From assembly GCF_026262505.1 (NCBI RefSeq), contig NC_067204.1, forward strand, positions 21,669,300-21,733,299: a DNA stretch of 64,000 bases. Reading direction: 5' to 3'. This DNA comes from Trichomonas vaginalis G3. Lineage: Eukaryota; Parabasalia; Trichomonadida; Trichomonadidae. The translations under genes and the position numbers were made by a program. Each line of letters begins with the position of its first letter. Within the stretch, counting starts at the first letter, position 1. The notes beneath the pieces were generated by a model. It was not told where the DNA came from. It made no database searches and worked only from the letters and a program-made list of their open reading frames with translations. Below are positions 9,491-18,349 of this stretch, in pieces.

Positions 9491-10477
9491 CAGATTTTAT
9501 AAGATTTTAGTGAAATTCAAAACGTTCACTAAAATTATAAGTTATTGCTAATCATCATTGATTATAAGGGTTTCGTTTTGCTAAAATTGTCACTTTTATA
9601 GCATATTTGTTTTTGGATGTTTTGCGAAACCAAAAAAAAACTATGATATACAATGTGTGTGTAAAGAAAATACTTTATTTACTAGTTAAAAAATCATTTG
9701 GTATTGATCAAGTTATTTTTTCTGAATAAGATATTATATGGATAATTGGATAGAAAATACAATTATATAATCTTGTACCTGGTTTAATTAAGCTAATTGT
9801 CATCAGAAACTTGTAATTTTTATGAATTTCAGATTTTCTTTTCATTACTGCTTTTCTTAATAGGTCAAGTTCTTATTTACGTTATAAAGTATGATATTTA
9901 CAAATATCAAGTTATCATGTTTTTTGAGAAATTATGAGAAACAAACAAAAATGAAAAAGATAGGAATAGCAATGAATAGTGATGTGGGTATAGAAAATGT
10001 AAGAGATATGAATGCAAAGCAATCAGTATTTAGGATATTGACCATAGATTTCGAAAAAAAAATGCTGCATATTGAGCGAAAACTATGATTATATTATAAG
10101 GCTGTCATTTAAAGCATAATGAAACTATTCCCTTTTCATTTTAATCGAATAAGATAGTAAAGATTTTTGAATTAGCTAGAAACTGATGAGATGTTTTCAC
10201 AAATCAGATTTTTAATCTCTATAATGCATAATTCATCAATATCTCAATTTTGATATTGCGAGATATTTTTGCTATCGTTTCGCAATTTTGACACAATAGC
10301 AAGAGGGTTCTATAAGCATTATTATCAACGTAGAATCTGAATATCATATCAGAAAATGTCGCAAATCTGACATTTACCCGACCAAATAGCAAAAATAATT
10401 GAATACTTTTCGCAAAAACTTTAAAAATCGATAAAAATATGAAATATAGATATTAAAGAGACTTTTTATATAATATT
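9491..10477. other. Intergenic up to the Maverick end, with an 18-bp motif
   Basis: Promoter side of the kinesin, then AT-rich sequence to the element. At 9564-9581 the minus strand reads GCAAAACGAAACCCTTAT, 74 bp upstream of the kinesin ATG; the same 18-mer occurs on the plus strand at 34217-34234, beyond the element. The 65-codon open frame at 9891-10088 has no recognisable features and is not called. Confidence 0.5.
9509..9513 (-). promoter_or_regulatory. Initiator-like element for kinesin
   Basis: The minus strand reads TCACT, fitting the trichomonad initiator TCA(+1)Py(T/A). Its A lies 21 bases before the kinesin ATG, a usual leader length in this lineage. Confidence 0.5.
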
Positions 10478-10543
10478 AAAAAAAAAAGGTAGTGGGGCCT
10501 CCAGGCACTTCGTGCCCTCTAGCCCTGAAGATGTTTAGTATAA
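10478..10543 (+). repeat. Left terminal inverted repeat of fossil 1
   Basis: An A run, then GGTAGTGGGGCCTCCAGGCA and onward to TTTAGTATAA; the reverse complement occurs at 34015-34079 and matches apart from the length of the A run. It contains the small hairpin GGCACTTCGTGCC. Confidence 0.95.
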
Positions 10544-10686
10544 ATGAAGTTTTTATTCGGAAAATTGTTAGTCTTCTGGGTCGAAAACATTATATAATGT
10601 GTCGCTTTTCACAAATTATATATGTTTTCATGTTTTGTCACTTTTCTGTCACTTTTCAGGAAAAAACATTTTTATTATATATATAA

Positions 10687-11475
10687 TGAATTTTACAAAA
10701 CCACCGTTACCGTTCTTTGAAATAAGAGTAGATGTAAAGATATTATATTGAGAGAACTTAAGAAACTACCGAATGGTCTAACATTTGTAGATTTGTTCGT
10801 GGAAGTTTCTATATATCCCATTTATGTCATACCGTATTTCCTGACTCAAAGATTATATGCAATGACTTCGACAACTATATGGACCGTCTCAAACATATAC
10901 CAGACACAAACAATATATTGAAAGAGTTAAATGAAAAATACCTATAGGTAAGATGGAACGTATACCATTAGATAACAAAAATATTGTGAGAGAGGTTTTG
11001 AAAAAAGCAGAATATATAGACTGGGATAGTATATCTGCTAGACTATTATATAGTGATTCTATAAGAGTTCATGACATTGAAACACTTATGTCAAAAGTTT
11101 ATATCTTAACTATACAAATGTTTTCAAAGAGAACATAGAAAAAATATATTGAGGGTATAGAGTTTGTGAGATGTCATTGGACAGAGTTGTATGAAAAATA
11201 TAAAGACAAGGAAAATGTTTTCTTTATAGTGGACCCGCCGTTCTATAACACATGGATTTTCAATACAAGTAGACTGGACTTTGAGAGACTCTTTAGAAAC
11301 TTTAGACGTTATACATAACCATCCATGCTTTTACTTTACATCCGATAAAAGTGGTTTGGAAACCGTTATGAGATGGTTAGAGGACATACATGACTATGAG
11401 TTTAGATATGACAAGATAGAATATGAGAGAGGTCCTATAAACCGGAAAAGTGTCATAACAAAGAAATTTTACTAG
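10687..11475 (+). pseudogene. D12-class DNA adenine methyltransferase relic (fossil 1)
   Basis: Pieces of a Dam-like (D12 class) N6-adenine methyltransferase. An N-terminal TFVDLF segment fits the SAM-binding FxDLFGG motif, and a later FFIVDPPFYNTW segment carries the DPPY-type catalytic motif. The order and spacing fit the family. Broken, with several interruptions. It sits alone at the left edge of the element, reading inward. In viruses such enzymes usually mark or protect the genome; parabasalids are reported to carry N6-methyladenine in nuclear DNA, so a link to host methylation is conceivable but is inference. Confidence 0.6.
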
Positions 11476-11482
11476 TAAGTAA

Positions 11483-11575
11483 ATGTGGTTTGAAATAGGA
11501 CTACTTGTTTTAGGTTTTTCCATTGTGTCATTTATTTATTTGACGTGGCAGAAAAGTACAGAGAATATGAAATGA
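11483..11575 (+). CDS. 31-codon single-pass membrane peptide (fossil 1)
   Basis: A 30-residue frame: short N-terminus, hydrophobic stretch IGLLVLGFSIVSFIYLTW, then a polar tail (QKSTENMK). It fits a small membrane protein of the kind many large DNA viruses encode. It is too short to assign; its position between the methyltransferase relic and the next reading frame, on the same strand, is the only support beyond the hydrophobic pattern. Confidence 0.4.
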   Translation: MWFEIGLLVLGFSIVSFIYLTWQKSTENMK

Positions 11576-11636
11576 ACCAATGCCTGCAAATGTTCAGTAT
11601 ATGTACTCGTAAGAGATATTTTTATCTAATATTTAA

Positions 11637-12000
11637 ATGGACGCACAGAACTTAGCGAATGCACAGCAAACCTGGACAACCAAACCCAGAGAATATTCCA
11701 AATGAAGTTAGAATACAAACTGCAATGGCAAACTATGGTCAAGTGCCAACAGATGTACAAATGCAAACTGCCATGTCAAATGACGCTGCGTTAGGTTTGC
11801 CACCATGGTATGCAAATATGAGATGGAAAGAGTTTTATACAAACCCTGAAGTGGGATATAAACAACTTTATGCAGATGACGCGAACACATGAGTTGACCC
11901 AGAATATGTTTTCTACCAGAGGAGAAACAGAATGTATGAGCTCCAGTTAAAGAATGCTATGGAACTCAACAGGAAACGTAAGAGACTAGGCGGACATTAG
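11637..12000 (+). pseudogene. Unknown small protein of fossil 1, broken
   Basis: The coding signal runs through this stretch, with the longest open part at 11659-11892 (YGQVPTDVQMQTAM, LPPWYANMRWKEFY). It has a duplicated segment ('IQTAMANYGQVPTD / MQTAMSNDAALG') and a basic C-terminal end (NRKRKRLGGH). The element-type promoter motif (ATATTTTTATCTAA) lies directly before 11637. Family not recognised. Confidence 0.4.
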
Positions 12001-12018
12001 ATTTTTACATATAGTAAA

Positions 12019-12261
12019 ATGGGTTTCTTTGGAAGAATAGGAAACTTCTTTCGAAATGTTGGAAGAGGTATATGGAATGGAATAAAATCTGTCGGAAGAG
12101 GAATTTGGAACGGAGTCAAAAATATTGGTAAAAGAGTAGGTCAGTTCGTTGGTATTATACCTAAAGACCCTGAACCAGAAGAACAAGCTCCTGTTATACA
12201 ACAGCCTGAACCTGCACCACAGTCTAGTTGGCAACCAAATCCAACACCTCAACCGTATTAA
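12019..12261 (+). CDS. Small MG-start amphipathic protein (fossil 1)
   Basis: 80 residues. It begins MGFFGRIGNFF, a Gly-2 start that could be N-myristoylated, then a threefold amphipathic repeat GRGIWNGIKSVGRGIWNGVK and a Pro/Gln-rich tail. A second protein of the same design lies at 15970. Membrane-active minor virion proteins (for example adenovirus pVI-like) share an amphipathic N-terminus; that comparison is inference. The promoter-like TTTTTACATATAGTAAA precedes the ATG. Confidence 0.6.
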   Translation: MGFFGRIGNFFRNVGRGIWNGIKSVGRGIWNGVKNIGKRVGQFVGIIPKDPEPEEQAPVIQQPEPAPQSSWQPNPTPQPY

Positions 12262-12265
12262 AAAA

Positions 12266-13114
12266 TTATATTTTTACCGTTCGATAGTAGTTGTATATGA
12301 AACTAAGTTCTAAGTAAAACGCATGGTATAATGGAATTATTCTTTTTCTTCCATCTGTAGTAAACCATACTTGAAAGTCTGAAATACTTCCACTTGGTGG
12401 TTCGTATAACTTTGTAGGTTTTTCGTAAAAGTCATTTGCCAAGCATAAAAAAGAGTTTTGGGCGCCAGAAAATGAAGCATGAACAATAATAGCAGCTGGG
12501 TCGAAAACATTTTCATATGTTCCATTAGGGTTTTCGACTTCATAAAAGTCTGGGTGTACTGGATATGCTGCAGGCTGATTTAACATCCTCATAAATCTAT
12601 ACCATGCCAAGTTGTTATATTTTGTAGAAATATAAACGTTTTCTCCAAGGTCTTCTATTCTATTGATTTTAACAGTTGCATTTTTCCTGTCATATATAAT
12701 ATCGAGATGGTATTCTCCTTCGTCAATGTTATACTGCTTTGCATATTCGATATAGATATCGTTTATTTTTTCTTGAAAAGCTTGAAGAGTTGTTTCTAAG
12801 TTTACAAGCAAATTCACTTGTAAAAGTTTTCCCTGTTCAAATTTCTCATACATACGTTTTTCTTTGTTATAGTATCGAACTTCAAAACCGACCGTAAATG
12901 GGAAACCATGTATGGCTTCTGAAATGAACTTCATTCTACGAAAGCCAATAGCTTTTGTGACAGATGGGTCTCTTAACCATCTTAACGGGTAGTCAAAACG
13001 ATAGCCTTCATGCTTTACGGTCTCTGTCTCAAACTTTTGACCTACATTAGTAAAAAGTTCATCTAATGGTTTAGTTGTAGCAACTCTAGAATTTTCTTTT
13101 TCTATTGAAAGCAT
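12266..13114 (-). CDS. Maverick protein with FDYPLRWL motif, copy 1 (fossil 1)
   Basis: 282 residues, reading intact. Shared features with the copy at 17284-18143: N-terminal KPLDELFTN, YRFDYPLRWL, KAIGFRR, a central WYRFMRMLNQ, NVFDPAAIIVHASFS, SISDFQVWFTT and LELSFIYNY. The mixture of strands and conserved aromatic residues suggests a globular beta-rich protein, possibly a virion component, but I recognise no family. Its start lies in a compact divergent promoter (13115-13132) shared with the tail-fibre gene, and its 3' end almost touches that of the MG-start gene at 12261. Confidence 0.65.
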   Translation of the reverse strand: MLSIEKENSRVATTKPLDELFTNVGQKFETETVKHEGYRFDYPLRWLRDPSVTKAIGFRRMKFISEAIHGFPFTVGFEVRYYNKEKRMYEKFEQGKLLQVNLLVNLETTLQAFQEKINDIYIEYAKQYNIDEGEYHLDIIYDRKNATVKINRIEDLGENVYISTKYNNLAWYRFMRMLNQPAAYPVHPDFYEVENPNGTYENVFDPAAIIVHASFSGAQNSFLCLANDFYEKPTKLYEPPSGSISDFQVWFTTDGRKRIIPLYHAFYLELSFIYNYYRTVKI

Positions 13115-13132
13115 ATTTTATCTAGAATAAAA

Positions 13133-14082
13133 ATGTCAAATGAAACAGCGTCTATGAGAGAAATACAACACAACCGACAACTCATTATACAAGCTCTAAA
13201 TAAGAACACAACAAACTTTTCAAACTATTCTAAGATATCTGAGTCATTGAAAGAAGGAAACTTAAAACTGACATTAAACCCAATGACAGATGAGTTTCTA
13301 TTTCAAGACAATAAGAACCATACTGTCTGTATAAATCCAACAAAAGGAACTTTAAACGAGAAACCTATAAATGAACTTCTTTTGAAAACAGATGTTGACA
13401 ACAAAGCTGACAAAGAATATGTAGACGATGCAATAGCAAAAGAAGAAAAAGAGCTAACAAAGCTTATGCAACAAAAGAACATACTCATCCTGAACTAGCA
13501 GACAAAACATATGTTGACAATAAAATGTCAAGTGAAGTGACAAGAGCTGAAAAACGAATATTCTAAAAAGACTCATATACATTCTATATCTGATATTACA
13601 AACTTACAAGAAACCTTAAACAGGAAAAGTGACGTTGGACATACACATACCATTGCAAATATTACAAACTTACAAGAAACCTTAAACAGGAAAAGTGACG
13701 TTGGACATACACATACCATTGCAAAATTACAAACTTACAAGAAACCTTAAACAGGAAAAGTGACGTTGGACATACACATACCATTGCAAATATTACAAAC
13801 TTACAAGAAACCTTAAACAGGAAAAGTGACGTTGGACATACACATACCATTGCAAATATTACAAACTTACAAGAAACCTTAAACAGGAAAAGTGCGTTGG
13901 ATACACATACATCTTCTGAAATAACAGACTTAAACGTTAGCCTTGAAAAGAAAGCAGATAAAACATATGTCAATGAAATATACCAAAGTTTAGTTGGAAC
14001 AAAAAATATTGAAACTATTGTTGGTGACTTTTCTGTCAATGAAGAAATAAATATTTTAGATGGCAGTTTGTACATTCCTTAA
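13133..14082 (+). pseudogene. Phage-type tail-fibre shaft protein (fossil 1), broken
   Basis: N-terminal part (from 13133): polar helix, then KADKEYVDDAIAKEEKELTK, the 'NKADKxYVDxxI' pattern of phage tail fibres. The middle is a tandem shaft of about five units with core NLQETLNRKSDVGHTHTIA, typical of trimeric phage fibre repeats (GHTHT). The C-terminal part carries KKADKTYVNEIYQSLVG. Immediately downstream is the collar-like protein at 14127. The gene is broken in a few places. Such shafts carry receptor-binding tips in phages; here they would suggest a fibre on the virus-like particle (inference). Confidence 0.7.
13592..13910 (+). repeat. 66-bp tandem coding repeat (about five units)
   Basis: Unit 'ATTACAAACTTACAAGAAAC...' of 66 bp, equal to 22 codons, in near-identical tandem copies starting at 13592 and 13658 and continuing to about 13910. 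The high identity of copies indicates recent expansion by unequal exchange or slippage within the fibre gene. Confidence 0.85.
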
Positions 14083-14126
14083 AAAATGGTATACGGTATA
14101 AACTCATTCCGAAAAATAACAATGAA

Positions 14127-14996
14127 ATGTATGTAAGCTATAAAAAGAATGATGGTACACAAGTTAAAGTTCCATTAGACAACAACTGCTACTTAAACTT
14201 ATATGGAGACGAACAAAAGAAATATTTAAGAGTTTATGAAATGGCAGATATGACATTGCCTGACCCAGCTCCAGCACCATATTATTATGACTATGGAGAT
14301 GACGTCAGAACACCACATGTAGATGAACAAAAGCTAACATTATATTTAGATTATTATAGATATAAAAGATATAATGCAATAGAAAAAACGAGAATAGTAT
14401 ACTATTATGAAGATGACAGAAATAAATATTATAGTCAAGACTTTACCTACCCTGAAAACATAAGATTATATTATAAAAAATATTCTGACACAAACCAGAA
14501 GAAACCTGAAATAGTTGCACTATATTTTAAGTTCAAAAGAGACAATCCTATAATGTCTCATATGTTTGATTTAATGAACCCAGTAGGTTCTATTTATACA
14601 TCTGTGGAAGCAAGAGGTCCTCAAGTAATGTTTGGTGTTGGTGCATGGGAACAAATAGTCGACAGGTTTTTGTATTGTGCAAACTCTTCAAAGGAAACAG
14701 GTGGAAGTAAAACGATTTCAGGTGAAAATTTACCTGCACATAGTCACTACATAGATTTAAGTACATCTCAAGCAGGTTGGCATAAGCATAGATATTGGGA
14801 TTGGTCAGGAATGACAAAAGGTAAAGGATATGATGTTAAAGACGACGTTAAGTTTGCTATAAATTGTTACTGGAGTGACACTCAGGGAGAAGGAAACCAT
14901 ACACATTTCGTTTCAGGATATACACAAACAACGGGACAAAGTAAAGAATACATGCCACCTTACATGACAGTTTACGCATGGTATAGAATTGCTTAG
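14127..14996 (+). CDS. Tail-fibre tip, phage gp10/collar-like domain (fossil 1)
   Basis: 289 residues, reads whole. The N-terminal 130 residues are tyrosine-rich and strand-like. From about 140 the sequence follows the bacteriophage baseplate gp10 C-terminal/phage collar pattern: LMNPVGSIYTSVEARGPQVM, FGVGAWEQIVDRFLYCA, GGSKTISGENLPAHSHY, NHTHFVSGYT, and the closing MPPYMTVYAWYRIA. In phages this domain trimerises at the fibre or baseplate tip. It lies directly after the shaft repeats in the same direction, so shaft plus tip form a complete adhesin-like module, and it ends 4 bp into the converging integrase gene. Confidence 0.8.
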   Translation: MYVSYKKNDGTQVKVPLDNNCYLNLYGDEQKKYLRVYEMADMTLPDPAPAPYYYDYGDDVRTPHVDEQKLTLYLDYYRYKRYNAIEKTRIVYYYEDDRNKYYSQDFTYPENIRLYYKKYSDTNQKKPEIVALYFKFKRDNPIMSHMFDLMNPVGSIYTSVEARGPQVMFGVGAWEQIVDRFLYCANSSKETGGSKTISGENLPAHSHYIDLSTSQAGWHKHRYWDWSGMTKGKGYDVKDDVKFAINCYWSDTQGEGNHTHFVSGYTQTTGQSKEYMPPYMTVYAWYRIA

Positions 14997-15952
14997 TCGT
15001 CATTTTCAACTTCTTTAGCATATTCGTCAGGAGTTGTCTTATATTTGTTAGGAACTGTCTTTGAAAGTATACCACCTTGAACTTTGACAAGTTTGAAACG
15101 AGGTCTGACAATAGTAGTTTTATCTTCTGCTTGCAGTGTGTACATTTTGCCATGTTTGCCTAAAACTTCATAATATTCTCTTGTATACTTTCTTCTATTT
15201 TTACGAACACGAATGTGAGTACCTGTCGGGTTCCCATTGTTGTCATAGTCAATAGTATTTTCATATGGGTCGCGTTTAGGTATTTCTATTTTTACTTTGT
15301 CTCCTTTCTGAAGTTTGAAGCCCGGCATTCTTTCTTGTTTGTCTCTTTTGACTAAATTATTAAATATATAGTCTTTCTCTAAGTCGGGGTTGTTTTTCAT
15401 TTCTTCGGGGGAGTGGTTTCCCAAACCTTTTTGTTTACGGTTATTGTAAATATTTAAAACTTGTCTCATCTTTGCCATGGAGAAGTGTCTATATTTGTCG
15501 TCATATGACATTTCATTTGCTTCACCACCTTGTGGTTGGTTTAAGTCTCTTAACATTTTTATACAACCGTCAATGACACCAAGAGCAGAATGGTTTTGGT
15601 CGACAATGAAATATTGGTTTACATTTTTTGAACGCAGATAGTTTTTAATATCGTCTGATTTGAAAGAACTTTCACAGTCAGATGTCAGTTTTGTTGGATG
15701 GTATTTGTCAACGAATATTGTCAAAGCAGTTTTCACATCTAAAATATTTTTGGACCATAATGGTATGGCTTCACAGTATCTTGTGTTTTGACCAACAAAT
15801 ATTAGCCAGTATGGAGGTCCATCTGTTCTAACTCTCGGAATGTTTTCCAAGATATCCATAAACCAAGCATTTGGTGTTGAACTAAAGATTTTTATCATGA
15901 GTGCTTTTTTTGTTGCCTTAGAAACATAGGGGTCCTTGTTTGGATTCGTCAT
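14993..15952 (-). CDS. Polinton integrase (retroviral-type rve fold)
   Basis: 319 residues, reads whole. The catalytic core shows the first aspartate in AWFMDILENI (D33), the second in KLTSDCESSF (D92), and the HSALGVIDGCIKMLRDL helix typical of Polinton integrases. This is followed by NIYNNRKQKGLGNHSPEEM and a C-terminal basic, chromo-like strand region (REYYEVLGKHGKMYTL). It would cut and join element ends to target DNA in the nucleus. Its start abuts the divergent MG-start gene at 15970, and both ATGs share an 18-bp spacer. Confidence 0.88.
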   Translation of the reverse strand: MTNPNKDPYVSKATKKALMIKIFSSTPNAWFMDILENIPRVRTDGPPYWLIFVGQNTRYCEAIPLWSKNILDVKTALTIFVDKYHPTKLTSDCESSFKSDDIKNYLRSKNVNQYFIVDQNHSALGVIDGCIKMLRDLNQPQGGEANEMSYDDKYRHFSMAKMRQVLNIYNNRKQKGLGNHSPEEMKNNPDLEKDYIFNNLVKRDKQERMPGFKLQKGDKVKIEIPKRDPYENTIDYDNNGNPTGTHIRVRKNRRKYTREYYEVLGKHGKMYTLQAEDKTTIVRPRFKLVKVQGGILSKTVPNKYKTTPDEYAKEVENDD

Positions 15953-15969
15953 TTTTTAACCCATAAGAA

Positions 15970-16371
15970 ATGGGTTTATTTGGCGCATTAGCAGGAGTCG
16001 CATCTAGATTTTTACCCGCAGTGGGAACAATAGCCAGAGGTGTATTTGGAGTTGGAAGGAAGATTTTGAGTACATTAGGTATACTTAAAGAGAAAGCACA
16101 ACCTATTATACAAACTGTACAGAAAGGTTGGGATGTAGCACGAGATGCAACAAATCTTATTCCAAATCCTGAAACAAGAGGAAAAGTTCAAGGATGGATG
16201 GACAATGTAGGAAGACAAGCAGGAAACTATTATAACAAAGCAAATGACTACTATAACCAAGCAGGACACTATATGGACCAAGGTGAAAGATTCTTTAACA
16301 GAGGATATAACCATGCACAACAATGGGTAAACAATAACCAACCTCAACCGCCTCAAACGTGGGGAATGTAA
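15970..16371 (+). CDS. MG-start amphipathic/Gln-Asn-rich protein (fossil 1)
   Basis: 133 residues. MGLFGALAGVASRFLPAVG is a Gly-2 hydrophobic start of the same type as at 12019. An amphipathic helix region, then a tyrosine/asparagine-rich repeat (NYYNKANDYYNQAGHYMDQ) and a QPQPPQTW tail follow. The design fits a membrane-interacting minor virion protein, by analogy only. It is divergent from the integrase. Confidence 0.6.
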   Translation: MGLFGALAGVASRFLPAVGTIARGVFGVGRKILSTLGILKEKAQPIIQTVQKGWDVARDATNLIPNPETRGKVQGWMDNVGRQAGNYYNKANDYYNQAGHYMDQGERFFNRGYNHAQQWVNNNQPQPPQTWGM

Positions 16372-16390
16372 AGTTTTTTACTGAGATGAA

Positions 16391-16543
16391 ATGAACAATA
16401 CAGCATTGAGACAAATGGGTTCAAGATGGATTTGTCGGCTTCCAGCAGTTACACAACGTGTTTGTCAAGTTCTTCCTATACCTCAGGAAGTTTTAGACCG
16501 ACTTAAAAAACAACAACAACCAGTTGAAAACAAACCAAACTAA
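16391..16543 (+). CDS. 50-residue Maverick protein, unknown
   Basis: The frame MNNTALRQMGSRWICRLPAV through QPVENKPN is open and preceded by TTTTTTACTGAGATGAA, the same box that lies before the next gene at 16563. The duplicated promoter box and tight spacing support it as a real short gene. No family is recognised. Confidence 0.5.
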   Translation: MNNTALRQMGSRWICRLPAVTQRVCQVLPIPQEVLDRLKKQQQPVENKPN

Positions 16544-16562
16544 AAATTTTTACTGAGATGAA

Positions 16563-17147
16563 ATGACCGAAGAAGTTGAAACGGTAGATTTGACACCACA
16601 AACAAAAAGTTCAGAACCATTGTCAAAACCTGTCAAAGAACTTACAGATGAAGAGAAAAATTCAATAATAGAAAGTGCCAGGTCTGGAAATACAAACTCT
16701 AACTACAAAGTCACTTTTCATAGAAATGGAACGGCAAGTATCTCAAAAAAGAAACAGACTCTCACAAATAAAATATTGAAGTCTGAAGGAGCTTTCGAGA
16801 CAACAGATGGAAAAGTTTACTTCACTGACCAACAGTTCATTATAGAACATCTCATTGACTTAGAGTCGAAATATTCTAAACTTTACAACAAACACAAAAA
16901 GTTGAAAGGAAAACAAAAACAAATGGCATATGATATTTATGAAGATGTTGACGACACAACTGTTCCTGCAAGTGAAGTAAAGTCAGAGAAACCGAAAAGT
17001 GACGAAAAACCGATAGAAGAAGAAAAACAAAAAACTGAAGATAAACCAAAACCAAAGTTTAGTTTCCAAACTAAACCAAGTCAACCTTCATTAGCTGGTA
17101 TGGGTTGGCGTCAAAGACTTATGGCAGCAGGTGGTTATGTAAAGTAA
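16563..17147 (+). CDS. Charged Maverick protein, unknown
   Basis: 194 residues, reads whole. A short domain (about 45-110: YKVTFHRNGTASISKKKQTL, then VYFTDQQFIIEHLIDLESKY) is followed by a Lys/Glu/Pro-rich linker (120-170) and a C-terminal GMGWRQRLMAAGGYVK. The promoter box TTTTTACTGAGATGAA sits at the ATG. A relation to the small protein at 61937 in the second element (KDGRVQFRKIK) is possible but weak. Confidence 0.55.
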   Translation: MTEEVETVDLTPQTKSSEPLSKPVKELTDEEKNSIIESARSGNTNSNYKVTFHRNGTASISKKKQTLTNKILKSEGAFETTDGKVYFTDQQFIIEHLIDLESKYSKLYNKHKKLKGKQKQMAYDIYEDVDDTTVPASEVKSEKPKSDEKPIEEEKQKTEDKPKPKFSFQTKPSQPSLAGMGWRQRLMAAGGYVK

Positions 17148-17283
17148 AGAAAAAAAATATTTTTTTATTTTATTTGAAATGTACGCTGAGTTTGTTGGAG
17201 AAGACCGTTGGGAAACTTGTTTGTTAGATGAGAAATATGAAATGGCATACCATTTTAAAACAATATATTTTTACATATATTAA

Positions 17284-18143
17284 ATGCTTCAGGTTGAAAA
17301 ACAAAGAACAAAAGTAGCAGATACAAAACCGTTAGACTATATCTATACAAATGCTGGTAGGACTATTTCAGATGAAGAAATTTCATCCCGAGCATACAGG
17401 TTTGACTATCCAATTCGTTGGCTTCAAAGTCCTTCAGATGCAAAGGCAATAGGATTTAGAAGAGTTTTGTTTTCAAATAGAACTAACGCATTTATGTTCG
17501 CAGTATATTTTCATGGGCAGTATAAAGGTTCTGATGGTCTAATAGACAAATTTGACGAAATGAGAATCTTTACAGTTCGTTCAGACGAAAGTCTTGAGAA
17601 AACTCTAAATGACTTTCAAACTCAAATGAACAAATATTATTGGGAATTTCAAAAAAATACGACTCTTTACTAAATGGAACATACTATCTGAAACTAGAAT
17701 ATGACAAGATGAACTCCACCGTTTCATTTCAAAAGATTGAAATTAACCCTCCAAGAGATACAGAGTTTTTATTTTGGAAAGTAGACAAACGTTCTTGGGC
17801 ACAATTTCTTCGGTTACTAAACCAGAACGAACCATTACCACCAGATGGTCCATTTAAATTTATACTTCCACCAGCAGATTTGACAGTTTATAGAAACGTG
17901 TTTGACCCTCAAAATGTTATGTGCCATGCAAGTTTCAGTTCAAGCAACAGTGGTTTTCTATGTATTGGTAAGGACTTTTATGACTTTGCTTCTAAATTCT
18001 ACGAACCACCTAGTAACAGTTTCTCTGACTTTCAAGTTTGGTTCACAACAAATGGTGTGCAGCATATTATTCCATTGTACTATGACTTTTATCTCGAATT
18101 GTCTTTCATATACAACTACGGAAAAGTGCTGAAAAAGTATTGA
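17284..18143 (+). pseudogene. FDYPLRWL-motif protein, copy 2 (fossil 1), broken
   Basis: Paralogue of 12266-13114 in the opposite orientation: KPLDYIYTNAG, YRFDYPIRWL, KAIGFRR, NVFDPQNVMCHASFS, SFSDFQVWFTT, LELSFIYNY. The two copies are clearly diverged, so the duplication is old or the two are different subunits of one structure. This copy is broken. The promoter-like TTTTTACATATATTAA precedes the ATG. Confidence 0.6.
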
Positions 18144-18349
18144 AAAATAAAGTTTAGGGTAGATGGTGAGATCTCACCTCTTTTCTCACCTCTTTTCTCA
18201 CCTGTTGAATTTTGTATAAAAACCAACCGCCGGAATTCCGGCGGTTGCTATATTCTTCACAAAATGCTTGTTTTGAGGTCGAGCCACTTTTGGCTCCACC
18301 GTATTCTTTCAACCAAAACTCATGAAATTTGGTCATTTTTCAGCAAAAA
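18144..18349. repeat. Palindromic TCACCT repeat block
   Basis: Directly after the stop of the preceding gene. It contains GGTGAGATCTCACC (14-bp perfect palindrome), then serial TTTTCTCACCTC units, and a separate hairpin AACCGCCGGAATTCCGGCGGTT (arms around 18222-18245). The motif family recurs at 18350-19440, 20475-21110 and 61860-61925. Confidence 0.8.

Noticed and set aside
9891-10088. 65-codon frame in the intergenic region
   Set aside because: No domain, low-complexity start, no convincing promoter; likely chance in AT-rich DNA.
13662-14075. Repetitive open frame on the minus strand
   Set aside because: Antisense to the fibre repeats; produced by the 66-bp unit, not a gene.
17179-17283. 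34-codon frame (MYAEFVGEDRWETCLLDEKY)
   Set aside because: Its end runs through the promoter motif of the next gene; too short to support.
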